64,000 nucleotides of DNA from DASRHD01 sp035485575 (GTDB lineage: Bacteria; Verrucomicrobiota; Verrucomicrobiia; Opitutales; Opitutaceae), in contig DATHNW010000006.1 of the NCBI GenBank assembly GCA_035485575.1, forward strand, positions 82,124-146,123, read 5' to 3'. Position numbers and translations under genes: made by a program. Below are positions 35,601 through 45,274 of this stretch, in pieces. Under the pieces are notes generated by a model. That model was not told where the DNA came from. It worked only from the letters and a program-made list of their open reading frames with translations, and ran no database searches. Each line of letters opens with the position of its first letter. Position 1 is the first letter of the stretch.

Positions 35601-37017
35601 CGAGGGAATGCTTGAGGAGCGGCTGAACGAGGTCGTCAGGGGTGTAGTGTGAACCGGTGGCCGCGCGTTTGTCCCCTTGCGCGAAGGCGAATTCGACGCG
35701 CGGTCCGACGACATGAAAGACAGGCTCGAATTCGAGCAATCCTTCGTAAACAGAACCAAACTCCTCGACGTTGAGCGCAGCATAATTAACTCGGATAGTC
35801 TGGCCTGTATTGGGGTTTTGATAGAGGGAGAGCGAATGCAGGCAGCCAAACGTGACGGCGTTGTCGAGCTGACAGTCTCGGAACGAGCCAATGGCGTCTG
35901 GGCGAAACAAGTCGCCGGCAAGCGGTGCGATCCCGAGTTTCGGACCTGGGCCGGCCGCCTCAAAGAGGCGGAAACAGGATATGAGCGCGAGCCAAGCATC
36001 GTCCTTGCGAGGGTCGGCGAGGTGACGTTTTTCCGCCAGACGGCGAAGCCGTTGCAAGCTGTAATAGCGGCAGTAAATATCTCGTTTCGCAGCGGAAGGT
36101 GAAAGTGGGTAAACAAGGTTGCGCTCCTCGATGACGAGCAGAAACAGCAGTCGGTAGATCAGGCGAAGCAGATGCTGATAGAAGACATCTGCCTTCAGCG
36201 ATTCATTCTGAATGGCGGCGCGCAGCGCTTCGTTTTTAGGGTGAATAAGCAGACCGTTGGCAAAGGCCCGGATTGCCGATTCGACGGCGCGGCTGAGTCC
36301 ATCACGGATGCGCGCACCCGACTCCACAGAGTCTTGGTGATAGCGTTCGATCAGGCTTTCCGGTGCAGCGTCGGTCGTGGCCGGCAGCCGTGAGGCGTGG
36401 AGGAAACGATAGAGAACCGCGAAGTCGGCGAAAAGTCCGTCGGTGAAAATACGGTCGAGATCGAATTCCAGGTAAGTGAGCTTCACTAAGCGCGAGCTAT
36501 CGCGGAGAAGGCGGAGAAGGCGACCGTTGGTGACGACGGCGTAGAGTTGCTCGGAAAGATTGAGGTACTCCTGAACCAGCGCGTGGGCGGACATGCGCGG
36601 GCCGGCCACTCGCTCCGGCTTTCGATCAAGCCCGGCGGGATCGCGATAGCCTGTGATGTGAACCGGCGTATTGGCGCGGTTAGCCGCGCGGTGGGAAATC
36701 GGGTAAGCCTTGGCGTTCAGCTCCGGGCCGCGTTGCTGATATTCGAGTTGATAGCCGAGCAGGCCGAGGAGCGGAACGATCCAGAGATTGCGCGTCTCGG
36801 TGGTGCCGGACGCGTTCGCTGAAATTGTTTCGAGCTTACGGTGAAAGATACGCCAGTAGTCCTGCGCGTCAGCCCACGCACGGGCTATCTCGTCTTTCAC
36901 GGTCGCGGAGCCTGTTAGGCCGAAGTCGGCGGGACGCTGGCCGTGCAACTCGTCAAGCCGATCAAATAACTCGGGCGAAACTATCGACCCTTCGATGCGG
37001 ATGCTGGGAAAATTCAT
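32674..37017 (-). CDS. Large Eco57I/PglX-like N6-adenine DNA methyltransferase
   Basis: 1447 residues from the ATG giving MNFPSIR; the longer ORF upstream reads through the previous gene's end. A helical N-terminal region precedes the SAM motif ADIACGSGHILLAAA (motif I at about 496-503) and the catalytic CILGNPPFLGNR (NPPF at 762-765). These are the order and motifs of gamma-type adenine methyltransferases. A target-recognition-like region follows. An Ala/Lys/Pro linker (about 1235-1260) then leads to an extra C-terminal helical domain of about 190 residues that I do not recognise. Similar enzymes mark host DNA in DISARM (DrmMI) and BREX (PglX). Start is 10 bp after the SNF2 gene; 10 bp to the next. 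Confidence 0.88.
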   Translation of the reverse strand: MNFPSIRIEGSIVSPELFDRLDELHGQRPADFGLTGSATVKDEIARAWADAQDYWRIFHRKLETISANASGTTETRNLWIVPLLGLLGYQLEYQQRGPELNAKAYPISHRAANRANTPVHITGYRDPAGLDRKPERVAGPRMSAHALVQEYLNLSEQLYAVVTNGRLLRLLRDSSRLVKLTYLEFDLDRIFTDGLFADFAVLYRFLHASRLPATTDAAPESLIERYHQDSVESGARIRDGLSRAVESAIRAFANGLLIHPKNEALRAAIQNESLKADVFYQHLLRLIYRLLFLLVIEERNLVYPLSPSAAKRDIYCRYYSLQRLRRLAEKRHLADPRKDDAWLALISCFRLFEAAGPGPKLGIAPLAGDLFRPDAIGSFRDCQLDNAVTFGCLHSLSLYQNPNTGQTIRVNYAALNVEEFGSVYEGLLEFEPVFHVVGPRVEFAFAQGDKRAATGSHYTPDDLVQPLLKHSLDLIIVEKLNEKDKAAALLSLRIADIACGSGHILLAAARRIAMELAIVRTGEEQPSPASFRSAIRDVIRECIYGVDLNPLAVELCKVALWLEAHSPGEPLNFLDHHIKCGNAIVGFAQEDEMERGVPEEAFSAMPGDEKEIASAFRRKNKTEREDFAKGQKKVDLAPELKAQLDAILLGWREISILPERNPDEIELKKKRYEDFTQSKDPWLLEQIACIPIAQFYLPKTAATKGKLITDEEFRAFLGGHRTPQGQATAAAWALAGRKKFFHWFLNFPDISARGGFDCILGNPPFLGNRALSGTYGHGFLEWLKYEFAPAGAVDLVTYFFRRVFGLLRTGGHMALISTNTIAQGSAREGGLAVILQMSGTITFAIRSKKWPGTAAVEVSLIAITKGDWALPCLLDGQIVNQITSYLDSDSNQDSPLALNENADKSFIGSYVLGTGFILEREEAQRLLRANPALSAVIMPYINGSDLNTSPNQSGTRFIVNFHDWTEEKARTEYADAFAIIETRVKPERTRVDENGAYVLRKPLPQRWWIYADKRPKLYSLLEGVKRAIAIAQVSRTVAFSFVNPRQVLDSKLVVMPFEQARYFSVLQSSLHYHWAWRYCTTMKSDLSYMPSAIFQTFPFPIFAGNDGLALDQIGDDFHNRRSAIMRALEIGLTKLYGLFHDSDLTAAEVARISKMPDQAEAGYEGLLRLRSLHRELDEAVLATYGWTGQFALGHDFHEVQTLPENDRVRYTISPAARKEVLRRLLALNHDRAAQEAVTAAATTAKKPARKPKAAKPAAPDELGLGLDLFGRAAAPTQAGADFAPFDQAYPATASDRLICALALELVEWKETISSDDHLDALILATHPALCRTLAGSSNQVDAMIASITSELAAIESQGIKWADCLNYLAEHRKAIVVQQSAIGHPITKGPQFDFVRQTFPSNHGGLAGMALNVLAKLRKGQQANALTQQQLVASKTFDQLHSKYALV

Positions 37018-37027
37018 CGGCGGTCCG

Positions 37028-39925
37028 TCAGTTTTTTCCACCCTCTGGGAGGAGAATGTAGACGCCGAGGAGATCCATCGGCAGGACCGGATAGACGATT
37101 TGGAACCGTTTCGCATCCATGAGCGCACTGAACCGTTCGTGAGCTTGAACGAGCTTCAAGGATTGGCGCTCGGCGACCGCATCAAACTCGGTCTTCAACT
37201 TTTCAAGGAGACGAAGTTCGTTTTCCAAAAACCCGGCTCGGGCCTGCGGGGTCAAGTCCGATGTTGCGAGGGCGGCAAGCAAAAGTGCTTTGGCTGTGGC
37301 ATGGTCGATAAATTCCTTTTGTTCTGGAGTGCCACGCCAACCCCAGAGAACCATTTCTTCGGCGACCACCTGATTCTGGGCCTTGCGCTCTTCGATAACG
37401 TTGCGACAGCGAAAGAGCATCAACGTGGTCTTTGTCTGAACCTGTCGCGTGCGGATGATGGCTGCCCGAGCGGCGCGTTTTCCGTCACGGGCCAAAGTAT
37501 TGGCCATCACGAGCTGACAGAGCTGTTCCACGAAACGATGATTGCGCCCGATGTAATAAAACCCTTCGGGCGTGGGTGAGGTAAAACTGACGGCGAGTGG
37601 CTCAGTCGATTCGGGAAGAAGCGAACGCAACGGGACGGGCATATTGCCGAGCACGATTTTATGACCTCTTCCCTTCGGATCAGGAATGACCTGCACGCCG
37701 AGAATATCGTTAAGTGCAGAGACAACAAAATCCTCAACCGCCTTTGGATCACCAATGGCTTCGTCAACCTCCTTCAAGTCGGTTTCAATCTCCTCGGCTT
37801 TGATCGCGTTTTGAGCGAATATGCTGCGCGAGGCCAACTCACGCTTGGCGGCCTCTTCTATTTTGTGGGTAACTGCGGCCTTAGCTTTAGCCGCTTCGTC
37901 GAACTCGTCGAAATTGAACTGAATCTGCTTCCGATCATGCTTGGCCGTGGATATGCGGCGGTCGGGGTTGATCAATAGCGCTTGGGTAATTGTATCGATA
38001 ATGCTCTGGGAATCCTCTGGAAACGGAACGTTGATACCCGTGGATTTTTTAATCTCTCGGACCTTGCGAAGAAGAACGTCGAGCACGATGCCGTCGATGG
38101 GATTATCGGCACCGTAAAGCAGGCACGTTTTAACCTTCTCCGCGAGCTGGCCATAACGATCGACTCGGCCCTCGCGCTGCTCTAGGCGGTTGGGATTCCA
38201 CGGGAGATCAAAATGCAGCACCGCGGTAAAGTGCTGCTGAAGATTCACGCCCTCACTCAAGCAGTCCGTGGCAATAAGGACGCGCGAGCGCTTGGGATCG
38301 CGGCCCATTTCTTCGATCCGCTGTTTGCGGATTTCATCGGGCAGTTCGCTGGTGACGACTTGAATATCGAGCGTCGGGAAACGTTTCCTAAGAAGTGGAG
38401 TGAGTTGCTGGCCGAGATAGTTGGCAGTCGCGACGTAACGGCAGAAAACGACGGAGTTGAATCCGTCGTTGATCCAGTCGTCGAGGACCGCCTCGGCGTT
38501 GGCGAGCTTCAGGTCGTCCTGCGGATTAGAAAGCTTGGTGAGCTTCTCGGCCAGACCACGTATCTGTTGGCGCTGGTGACCTGACCAATCGAGTTTTTCG
38601 GTAAGAGACGTGGGTGAGTTGTCCCCCTCGAAACCAAACTCGGTGTCGCCAACCGGATTCTCCGCAATTGAAGAAAGAGCGGTCGCCGGGTCGTCTTCGC
38701 CGTTCTTCGGCGCACCGGCGGGAAGACCGGCTAACCGGGCATTGAGCATTTCGATTCCGGCGGCTGGGCTGGACATTACTCCGCGAAGGAGACCAAGCGC
38801 CGTCCAGTAGTGGACGCGCCGAAGCCGCCCATCACCGGGGTCGGTTGCAATTAGTTGTTTAGCGAAAGAGAGGATGTCCTCGAAGAATGCCGCGTAGTTG
38901 GCGGATAGATCGTATGGCCATTCAAAGCTTTCGCGCTCGGGGAACGGTGTGTTTTCCCCCATCCATCTCTCAACGTCGGCGCGTTTGCGCTGAATAAAGT
39001 GTTTGGCGAGTTCCTTGCGCTGGGCCTGAGAAGATGAAGGCAAATCGAGCAACTCGAACTCGGGCTTGAGCATTCCGAGCAGAGAGTGAAATTCCTCGGA
39101 CTTACCGCTGTGCGGTGTAGCGGTGAGTAGGATGAGATGCTGCTGCGGCTTTTCTGCGAGGCGGCTGACCAGGTGATACCGCTGTTGCTGCGTCTGCGAA
39201 GCACCGACGGGACGGGCGCATGAGTGCGCCTCATCTACGATCACCAACTCGGGACACTGCTCGATGAACACATCTCGCCGGGTATCGGATTTGATGAAAT
39301 CCACGCTGATGACCTGATACGGGTAGAATTCGTAGACGCTCGTATCGCCGTGAATCTGCCGATCAAGGCTGGCGCGGGTGTTGGACCGAATGATGACCGC
39401 CTCAATGTCGAGCTTCTGACGGATTTCCGCCTGCCATTGCTCGCAGAGATGAGGGAGGCAGATAACGGCAAAGCGTTTTATTTTGCGGCGTTCAAGAAGC
39501 TCACGAACGACAAGCAGGGACTCGACGGTCTTACCGACGCCAACGTCGTCGGCAACCAGCAGCCGAACCTTGTCCAACTTCAGGGCCATGATAAGCGGCA
39601 CCAACTGGTAAGAACGCGGGCGAAACGAAAGCTTGGCCAGCGACCGAAACGGACCAGCGCCGTTGCGAAACGCGAGACGAGCGGAGTCGTAAAGTAAACG
39701 GGCAGTGGAAATGTCACCGAGGTCTTCTTTTGCAGGTGGCTCAAAGTGGGCATCTACGGGCTCGTCGAACTCAATTCCAAGCGGGCGATAGATGCCGGTG
39801 GTCTCGTCATCTGACCCGCCAAGCGGTTTGATGATGAGGAGGTCAGCGTCGTCAGACGGCAGCACGATCCAATCGCGACCGCGAAGGCTGACGAGTTTCC
39901 CTGGCTGGAAGGTGGCCGTGCTCAT
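37028..39925 (-). CDS. SNF2/DrmD-like helicase
   Basis: 965 residues. The N-terminal Walker A is DDVGVGKT (126-133) and the DEAH box is at 231-234, followed by LLTATPHSGKSEEF. The second RecA lobe has ATDCLSEGVNLQQHF and LEQREGRVDRYGQ. These are superfamily 2 SNF2/RapA-type motifs. The C-terminal 300 residues are helical and include a basic region. Helicases of this size (DrmD) occur with adenine methyltransferases in class 1 DISARM. Its start codon overlaps the stop of the giant helicase gene by 4 bp, so the two are translated together. Confidence 0.85.
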   Translation of the reverse strand: MSTATFQPGKLVSLRGRDWIVLPSDDADLLIIKPLGGSDDETTGIYRPLGIEFDEPVDAHFEPPAKEDLGDISTARLLYDSARLAFRNGAGPFRSLAKLSFRPRSYQLVPLIMALKLDKVRLLVADDVGVGKTVESLLVVRELLERRKIKRFAVICLPHLCEQWQAEIRQKLDIEAVIIRSNTRASLDRQIHGDTSVYEFYPYQVISVDFIKSDTRRDVFIEQCPELVIVDEAHSCARPVGASQTQQQRYHLVSRLAEKPQQHLILLTATPHSGKSEEFHSLLGMLKPEFELLDLPSSSQAQRKELAKHFIQRKRADVERWMGENTPFPERESFEWPYDLSANYAAFFEDILSFAKQLIATDPGDGRLRRVHYWTALGLLRGVMSSPAAGIEMLNARLAGLPAGAPKNGEDDPATALSSIAENPVGDTEFGFEGDNSPTSLTEKLDWSGHQRQQIRGLAEKLTKLSNPQDDLKLANAEAVLDDWINDGFNSVVFCRYVATANYLGQQLTPLLRKRFPTLDIQVVTSELPDEIRKQRIEEMGRDPKRSRVLIATDCLSEGVNLQQHFTAVLHFDLPWNPNRLEQREGRVDRYGQLAEKVKTCLLYGADNPIDGIVLDVLLRKVREIKKSTGINVPFPEDSQSIIDTITQALLINPDRRISTAKHDRKQIQFNFDEFDEAAKAKAAVTHKIEEAAKRELASRSIFAQNAIKAEEIETDLKEVDEAIGDPKAVEDFVVSALNDILGVQVIPDPKGRGHKIVLGNMPVPLRSLLPESTEPLAVSFTSPTPEGFYYIGRNHRFVEQLCQLVMANTLARDGKRAARAAIIRTRQVQTKTTLMLFRCRNVIEERKAQNQVVAEEMVLWGWRGTPEQKEFIDHATAKALLLAALATSDLTPQARAGFLENELRLLEKLKTEFDAVAERQSLKLVQAHERFSALMDAKRFQIVYPVLPMDLLGVYILLPEGGKN

Positions 39926-42900
39926 TTAACCTTCCTGAAGATGTCAGGGCGCGCGGCGAGTATCGTCGCGAGATCGTCGCGATAGTTGTAAACCCATACT
40001 TCATCGCCTCGGGCAATGATCGCCTGGCGTTTCGCAGAGTCATCCGCCTGCGTAGCAGACTCGTCGTGTGGCGTGCCATCGCAGAAAACCCAAAAACGAG
40101 GTTCGTAGTAAAAGTCCGGCTGAACGTAGATTCCCTCCACTCGCTTCTGGGCGGCGTCGGGCAAACGCAGTCCGTTCTTGTAGAGGTAATCGACGAATTT
40201 ACGCTCGGTGGTGGAAGTCGGGTCAAGGGTCCGAAGGAGAGACTGGTAGTGCTCCTCGTAGTTACTGAACTTGGAGTTTGTCTCGATGGTGACGGAGCTG
40301 ACACGCAGTTTCTCCAAGGCGTCCTTGATAAGGGCGCGATCGATTTTTTTGTGATCGCGCTGATTGTAGTAGCTCAGCAAGTCGTCGTAGGAAGCCGGCC
40401 CCTTGTAGGAAGTGTCATCGAAGCGGCAGAGCTTGATTGCTTGCTCCACGACCTTGTGAAAGACCTTCACGTCCTCGACGAACTGCGAGAGAATGCCGAG
40501 GCTGCCTTCAGAGGCTTCAAAGAGGAGGATGTTGGGAGCCTCAGAATCGCCGACCGCGACGACGCCAACTTCGTTGGGTTCCACTTGAAAAACCGTCTCG
40601 ATGGCCCGCTTTAAGGCGTGCTGGAAAGTGATAACACCCTCGGGTGATAGCCCGAGCGGCTCTACGGGTTGGATGTAGAGCGCATCGGCCAAATTTGAGG
40701 TCCAAAGTTTCACCAAGCGGAAGGGCTCTTTGATGTTGCTGTCGGCGGCGGGAATAGAGGAGCGCCAATCGCCGGATACCATCCCGAGCGGGAAACCGTC
40801 GCCATCTGGCTGCGCTCGCCAGCGGTAGCTGACGTGGACAAGACGCGCCGCTGGGATGTAGCGGAGATTGAGCAGCGTATTTTCCGTCGTGGTAACGACA
40901 GCTCGTTTCACGCGGTCGAAATGACCGCCATCTACGGAAAAATAAGTCTGCACCTCAAAGCCGCGCGAGACGCGCTCTTCTTCTTCGCACGAGATTCGGT
41001 CGATCTCCTCAGCACGGGACTCCGCCATTTCGATCAAATCGTGAACGTTCTGCTTATTGGCGTTATCGCCTAGATTGAGCCCGGTGAACGGGCAAATCTC
41101 GCGGTCCATCTGGTCGTCAGTAAGGAAGTAGCCGGCCTTGGTGCTGACCTTTGCGGATTTGAGTGAGCCCTCGGCGTCCTGCACGACCAATTGGCAGACA
41201 CGATACTTTCGCCCGCTGTGGTAGATAATGTTGAGCGGACCGAACTCGCGGAGCGCGATTGAGCGAGGCCGCGAAACAAACTCGCCAGCGGTGCCGTCTC
41301 CGGTGGGCAGGAAGACACGGATAGGCAGGCGGGTAAAATTGTAGCCCGGCAGAAAGCCTTCTGACGCCAAGTATCGGTAGGGATAAAATTCAGAAAGCTC
41401 GGTCGCCTTGGCTCCGAGATCGTTCCGAAGCAACGCGAGTTGATGGGACGCCTGTTTCTGTTGACGGTCGTATTTGCGATACTCGTCGGTGCCCGGCGTG
41501 AGCAAGCCCGGTTCAATTTTCTGGGTCGCGCGAGTGAGGATGTTGCGAGCCGATTTGTAGAGGTAGCGCCAGCGCGTCAGGGTCCGGTCGAGTGAATTCG
41601 CGATATTGGCGAGATTCTGCTCGATCCACTGATCGGAATACCAACTGCCGCCGCCTTTAGTGAGGTCGCCCTCGAAGTCGTGAATCACGCGCTTAAAGGA
41701 CGCTTTGAGGCGAGCGAAGTTAGCCGGCGGAATCTCCAGACCGGCTCGGACTTCGGACGACAATGGCATCTTATCGTTATCGTCGATCACGAATCGAAGG
41801 ATCGAGGGCCTGGCTCCGTTCAGATCCTCGAGTCCCGGCAACCCCATCTCGGAAACAACCATTGCATTCAAATGAGAGGCGAGCAGCTCACGGTTACAGA
41901 GATCGAGTTTCGGCGCCATCACCGCCCCCGAAACGAGGTCCTGTTTATTTTTGAAATAATGCCGGTCGTGAGGTGAGTAACTTGAACAGTAGGTGAACAC
42001 CAGCGCCGCTTGCCCACTACGGCCCGCGCGCCCCGAACGCTGTGCATAGTTGGACGGGTTGGGCGGCGCGTTGCGCATGTGGACGACACTCAAGTTCCGA
42101 ATGTCGATACCTAGCTCCATTGTCGGTGAACAGAAGAGCGCGCTAATGACGCCGCTGCGGAACAACCCCTCGCGCTCGATGCGCGTATCGGTGTTGAGCT
42201 GTCCGGTGTGGTCTTCACCGCGTTGCCGCTTCATCTGCGAAAAATCGCGTTCGTAGAGTCGCTTGAAAAACACGTTGGGCTGCACGGCGCGCTCCTTGTA
42301 GGAGCGCTGCTTGACGATCTCCGCACGAACGGCCTGGCCGTCGCCGAGACGCCAGATCAGCTTGTGCAAACGCAGGCGGTAAATCGGAACTTCCTCGTTC
42401 TCCTCGTTCCGCGCCGGGCGTGAACGGAAATAGTCGGCCGCTTCAAGCTTGGCCATGAGCTGAAGAATGAACGTGCGGTAGGCGTCTTTGCGGAGATCAA
42501 CCGCGAGTTCATTGTGGCGAACGTAGAGCTTGATGAACTTTCCGAGTGCGCTCGCCGGGCCAATACTGGTCGTGGAGACGCCAGCCGTGCGGTTTAGATT
42601 GTCGAGTCGGAGAAAGCGGGGTTCGCGAAGCTCCTCCTCGCGATCAATACTCCACGGTGCTTTTAGTTTTTCACGAAACTCCTTTTCATTCTGACGCAGT
42701 CTCGACTCGGAAAGCAGGTCGCTGTCGATGGCGTATTCGAGTCGGCAAAAATCGAGCACCACGCGAATGAAGTCTGCGCGCTTTTCGTGATTGAGGATGT
42801 TGAGCAGGGGAACGTCCGCCCAGAACGCATCTTCAGCGGCATTCTCGTGCAGGCTCTCATAGTCGATGTCGAGAAGGCCGCATTGCTCAAGATTCGGCAG

Positions 42901-45042
42901 GACGATGCGCCAGCTTCGCCGTAAGTCCGCAATCGCCCGATAAAGAAGAAAATTTTGGAAGCATTCCTCATAGGACCGTCTCACTGCCGGCAACGCGGGC
43001 TCGTCGTTTCGGTTAGCGAAATCCGTAAATGGAAGCCTCAAAGCCTTGAATACCGCTTCTCCCAGTGAAGCGAAGTTCAAGGTCTTCGATGGTGAATGCG
43101 CGATGGCTTTGCGGATCGCGGCGCGCAATTGGATCACCTGGACGAAGTCGTTGAAATGCCCTGCCTGTAACGCTGCATCCTGTCGATTGTCGGTAAAGCT
43201 TAGGAGTTTTTGATCCTCGGGCTTGAATCCGGCATCGGCCAATTGGTTGAGAATAGTGAAGGCCGTAATGGTAGTGGAGGTGCTGCGACCTTCACTCCCG
43301 AGCTTGGTCAGCTTTGTTCCTTCGTTCGTCTTCGTGTCGTAGAACGTTCCGCTGGTGGGATCAAAGAGGAGCGGTGCCCGCATGAACCAGCCCCACCACT
43401 TCTTCGGCGTGGTTTCGGAGCAATTCCCATACTCGTCGAAGTAGAGCTTAACCGGAAAGAGGTGCTTCTTTTCTTTGCGCGGAACAAGGCCCGTCTTCGT
43501 TTGGCGAACCCAAGTCTCGGGAAGCAGTTCAACGTCTCCAGCCCCATCCCAGATTTCATCTCCAATAATCAGATAGCCGTCATGGGCATCTTCATCCTCC
43601 TCGGAGGTCTCGCGAAATTCGCGAGGCTCAAGGCGATCACCAAAACGGGTGATGCAGATAAATGGGTGACCGCTGGAACGGCTGAACACGTTCGGGAAAA
43701 TCGGCTTCTTGTCTGTTTCATCCTGCTTGAATAGGCCCGGTTCAAGTGTGATGAACCGATTTTCATCCTGATCTAGCGTGGTATAGACCGAGCCCGTTTG
43801 AGAGATGAACTGATGCAGCTTGAAGGGCAGTACCGTGTAGCGCTGGCCTGAGTCCTGAAGCCTCTTATTGGAAAGACTGATCCACTGTAGGAGCTGCTTT
43901 AGGAATTCACGGGACTCCGGCTCTGTGACGCCACTATCCTCAGAAAGCGCGGCGATAATTTCTGGAAATTGTTTCGGTTTACCGCGCAGCAAAACTCCGT
44001 CGCGGTTTTCCAGAGCGATACGGTTCTCCAGCCACACAGCAACGGGATGAACTTTCAACGTGTCGGTTGAGGCATCGAAATGAATCGGTTGGCGGATGGC
44101 CGCCGCGAGAGTGGCTTTGTTTGGGATAGTCCCATCGAAAGTCAGAGAGCGCGTCAGGGTTTCGTTGACGACTTGATCTGCTTTGAACGCGCGCCCGAAG
44201 AGTTTGGTCGCAACGTCGGCGACTTGGGCGCGCTGAGAAGCAATACTGCCGACAGAAACCATAGTAGCCGACGTTCCAATTGAAACCACCTCATGAGCAC
44301 AACGTGAGCGGATGCGGCGAATGAGCATCGCAACATCGGCACCTTGTCGCCCTCGATAGGTGTGCAATTCATCAAAGACCAAGAAACGCAGGTTGTCGTA
44401 GATGCCGTCTCGAATGGAGCGCTCTCGCAGTCGAGTGAGGAGTAGCTCCAACATCATGTAGTTGGTAAGCAGAATTTGCGGCGGCTCGTTTCGCATCTTC
44501 TCGCGTACTTCTTCTTTCTCCTGGCCGGTGTATTGGCCGAAAGTGATAGGGAATTCCTTCCCGGTATTATTTTTATAATTCTTCTCGTAGCGCTTGAACT
44601 CATCGCATTGTGAATTGATGAGCGCATTCATCGGGTAAACGATGACTGCGGTAACGCCCTTCGCTCCCGGATTAGAAAGGAGGTAGTGGAAAATCGAGCC
44701 GATGTAGGTCAGCGATTTGCCGGAGCCTGTGCCGGAGGTGACGACGAAATCCTTTCCGGCGGTCCCAAGCTGGATAGCCTCTACTTGATGGCGGTAGAGC
44801 TGGTAGCCTTTGAAAATGTCGCGCAGATCGGGGTGGAGTGTTCCCTTGGTGGTGAGATCATCCAAACGCCCGAACATCTCGAAGGACGGGTTGAATTGCA
44901 GAAGCGGCTGAGGCCAGAGTTTTCCTTTTCCCAATTCGCCCTCAACTTTTGCCCGAATCGCTTCATCCGAAATCTTTAGGAAGCTACGGATGTATGTCGC
45001 ATAATCTTCAATGATTTGTGCATGGGTTTTAAAAATATCCAT
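39922..45042 (-). CDS. Giant DEAD/DEAH-type helicase with DUF1998-like region and a restriction-fold-like C terminus
   Basis: 1706 residues. The start MDIFKTHAQIIEDYATYIRSF is the usual N terminus of this helicase group. Walker A VTSGTGSGKS (101-110), DELH (224-227), the SATMVS motif and the late NYAQRSGRAGRSGQ motif VI show an SF2 helicase. The region after motif VI is like DUF1998-containing helicases (DrmA/DruE/YprA relatives). The final 90 residues have PDFYY (1642-1646), a short strand, then FCDGTPHD (1653-1660), DSAKR and EVWVYN. This spacing resembles DUF559/Vsr-type restriction folds. First gene of the operon; about 230 bp separate it from a small plus-strand gene, so a promoter should lie at 45043-45270. 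No dedicated regulator gene is seen. Confidence 0.82.
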   Translation of the reverse strand: MDIFKTHAQIIEDYATYIRSFLKISDEAIRAKVEGELGKGKLWPQPLLQFNPSFEMFGRLDDLTTKGTLHPDLRDIFKGYQLYRHQVEAIQLGTAGKDFVVTSGTGSGKSLTYIGSIFHYLLSNPGAKGVTAVIVYPMNALINSQCDEFKRYEKNYKNNTGKEFPITFGQYTGQEKEEVREKMRNEPPQILLTNYMMLELLLTRLRERSIRDGIYDNLRFLVFDELHTYRGRQGADVAMLIRRIRSRCAHEVVSIGTSATMVSVGSIASQRAQVADVATKLFGRAFKADQVVNETLTRSLTFDGTIPNKATLAAAIRQPIHFDASTDTLKVHPVAVWLENRIALENRDGVLLRGKPKQFPEIIAALSEDSGVTEPESREFLKQLLQWISLSNKRLQDSGQRYTVLPFKLHQFISQTGSVYTTLDQDENRFITLEPGLFKQDETDKKPIFPNVFSRSSGHPFICITRFGDRLEPREFRETSEEDEDAHDGYLIIGDEIWDGAGDVELLPETWVRQTKTGLVPRKEKKHLFPVKLYFDEYGNCSETTPKKWWGWFMRAPLLFDPTSGTFYDTKTNEGTKLTKLGSEGRSTSTTITAFTILNQLADAGFKPEDQKLLSFTDNRQDAALQAGHFNDFVQVIQLRAAIRKAIAHSPSKTLNFASLGEAVFKALRLPFTDFANRNDEPALPAVRRSYEECFQNFLLYRAIADLRRSWRIVLPNLEQCGLLDIDYESLHENAAEDAFWADVPLLNILNHEKRADFIRVVLDFCRLEYAIDSDLLSESRLRQNEKEFREKLKAPWSIDREEELREPRFLRLDNLNRTAGVSTTSIGPASALGKFIKLYVRHNELAVDLRKDAYRTFILQLMAKLEAADYFRSRPARNEENEEVPIYRLRLHKLIWRLGDGQAVRAEIVKQRSYKERAVQPNVFFKRLYERDFSQMKRQRGEDHTGQLNTDTRIEREGLFRSGVISALFCSPTMELGIDIRNLSVVHMRNAPPNPSNYAQRSGRAGRSGQAALVFTYCSSYSPHDRHYFKNKQDLVSGAVMAPKLDLCNRELLASHLNAMVVSEMGLPGLEDLNGARPSILRFVIDDNDKMPLSSEVRAGLEIPPANFARLKASFKRVIHDFEGDLTKGGGSWYSDQWIEQNLANIANSLDRTLTRWRYLYKSARNILTRATQKIEPGLLTPGTDEYRKYDRQQKQASHQLALLRNDLGAKATELSEFYPYRYLASEGFLPGYNFTRLPIRVFLPTGDGTAGEFVSRPRSIALREFGPLNIIYHSGRKYRVCQLVVQDAEGSLKSAKVSTKAGYFLTDDQMDREICPFTGLNLGDNANKQNVHDLIEMAESRAEEIDRISCEEEERVSRGFEVQTYFSVDGGHFDRVKRAVVTTTENTLLNLRYIPAARLVHVSYRWRAQPDGDGFPLGMVSGDWRSSIPAADSNIKEPFRLVKLWTSNLADALYIQPVEPLGLSPEGVITFQHALKRAIETVFQVEPNEVGVVAVGDSEAPNILLFEASEGSLGILSQFVEDVKVFHKVVEQAIKLCRFDDTSYKGPASYDDLLSYYNQRDHKKIDRALIKDALEKLRVSSVTIETNSKFSNYEEHYQSLLRTLDPTSTTERKFVDYLYKNGLRLPDAAQKRVEGIYVQPDFYYEPRFWVFCDGTPHDESATQADDSAKRQAIIARGDEVWVYNYRDDLATILAARPDIFRKVK

Positions 45043-45274
45043 TGGGGTGCAATGCGACGGCGATGCTGGTCGAGGCTAAGGCTCCCATACAGCATTTGGC
45101 AACATCCAGCTTTTACTTACTGCTGGCCTTCTGTGCACGTAATAGCGGATATTTTCCGTGCGCCATGGTCGGAGGAGCCGGAGTTGAACAAGGTGAAGTG
45201 CTCAATCGTGCGTCAGATGGCCCCGGATAATTTCTACGTTGAGGCAATAGGCACAATCCTCAAAAGTGATCCCC

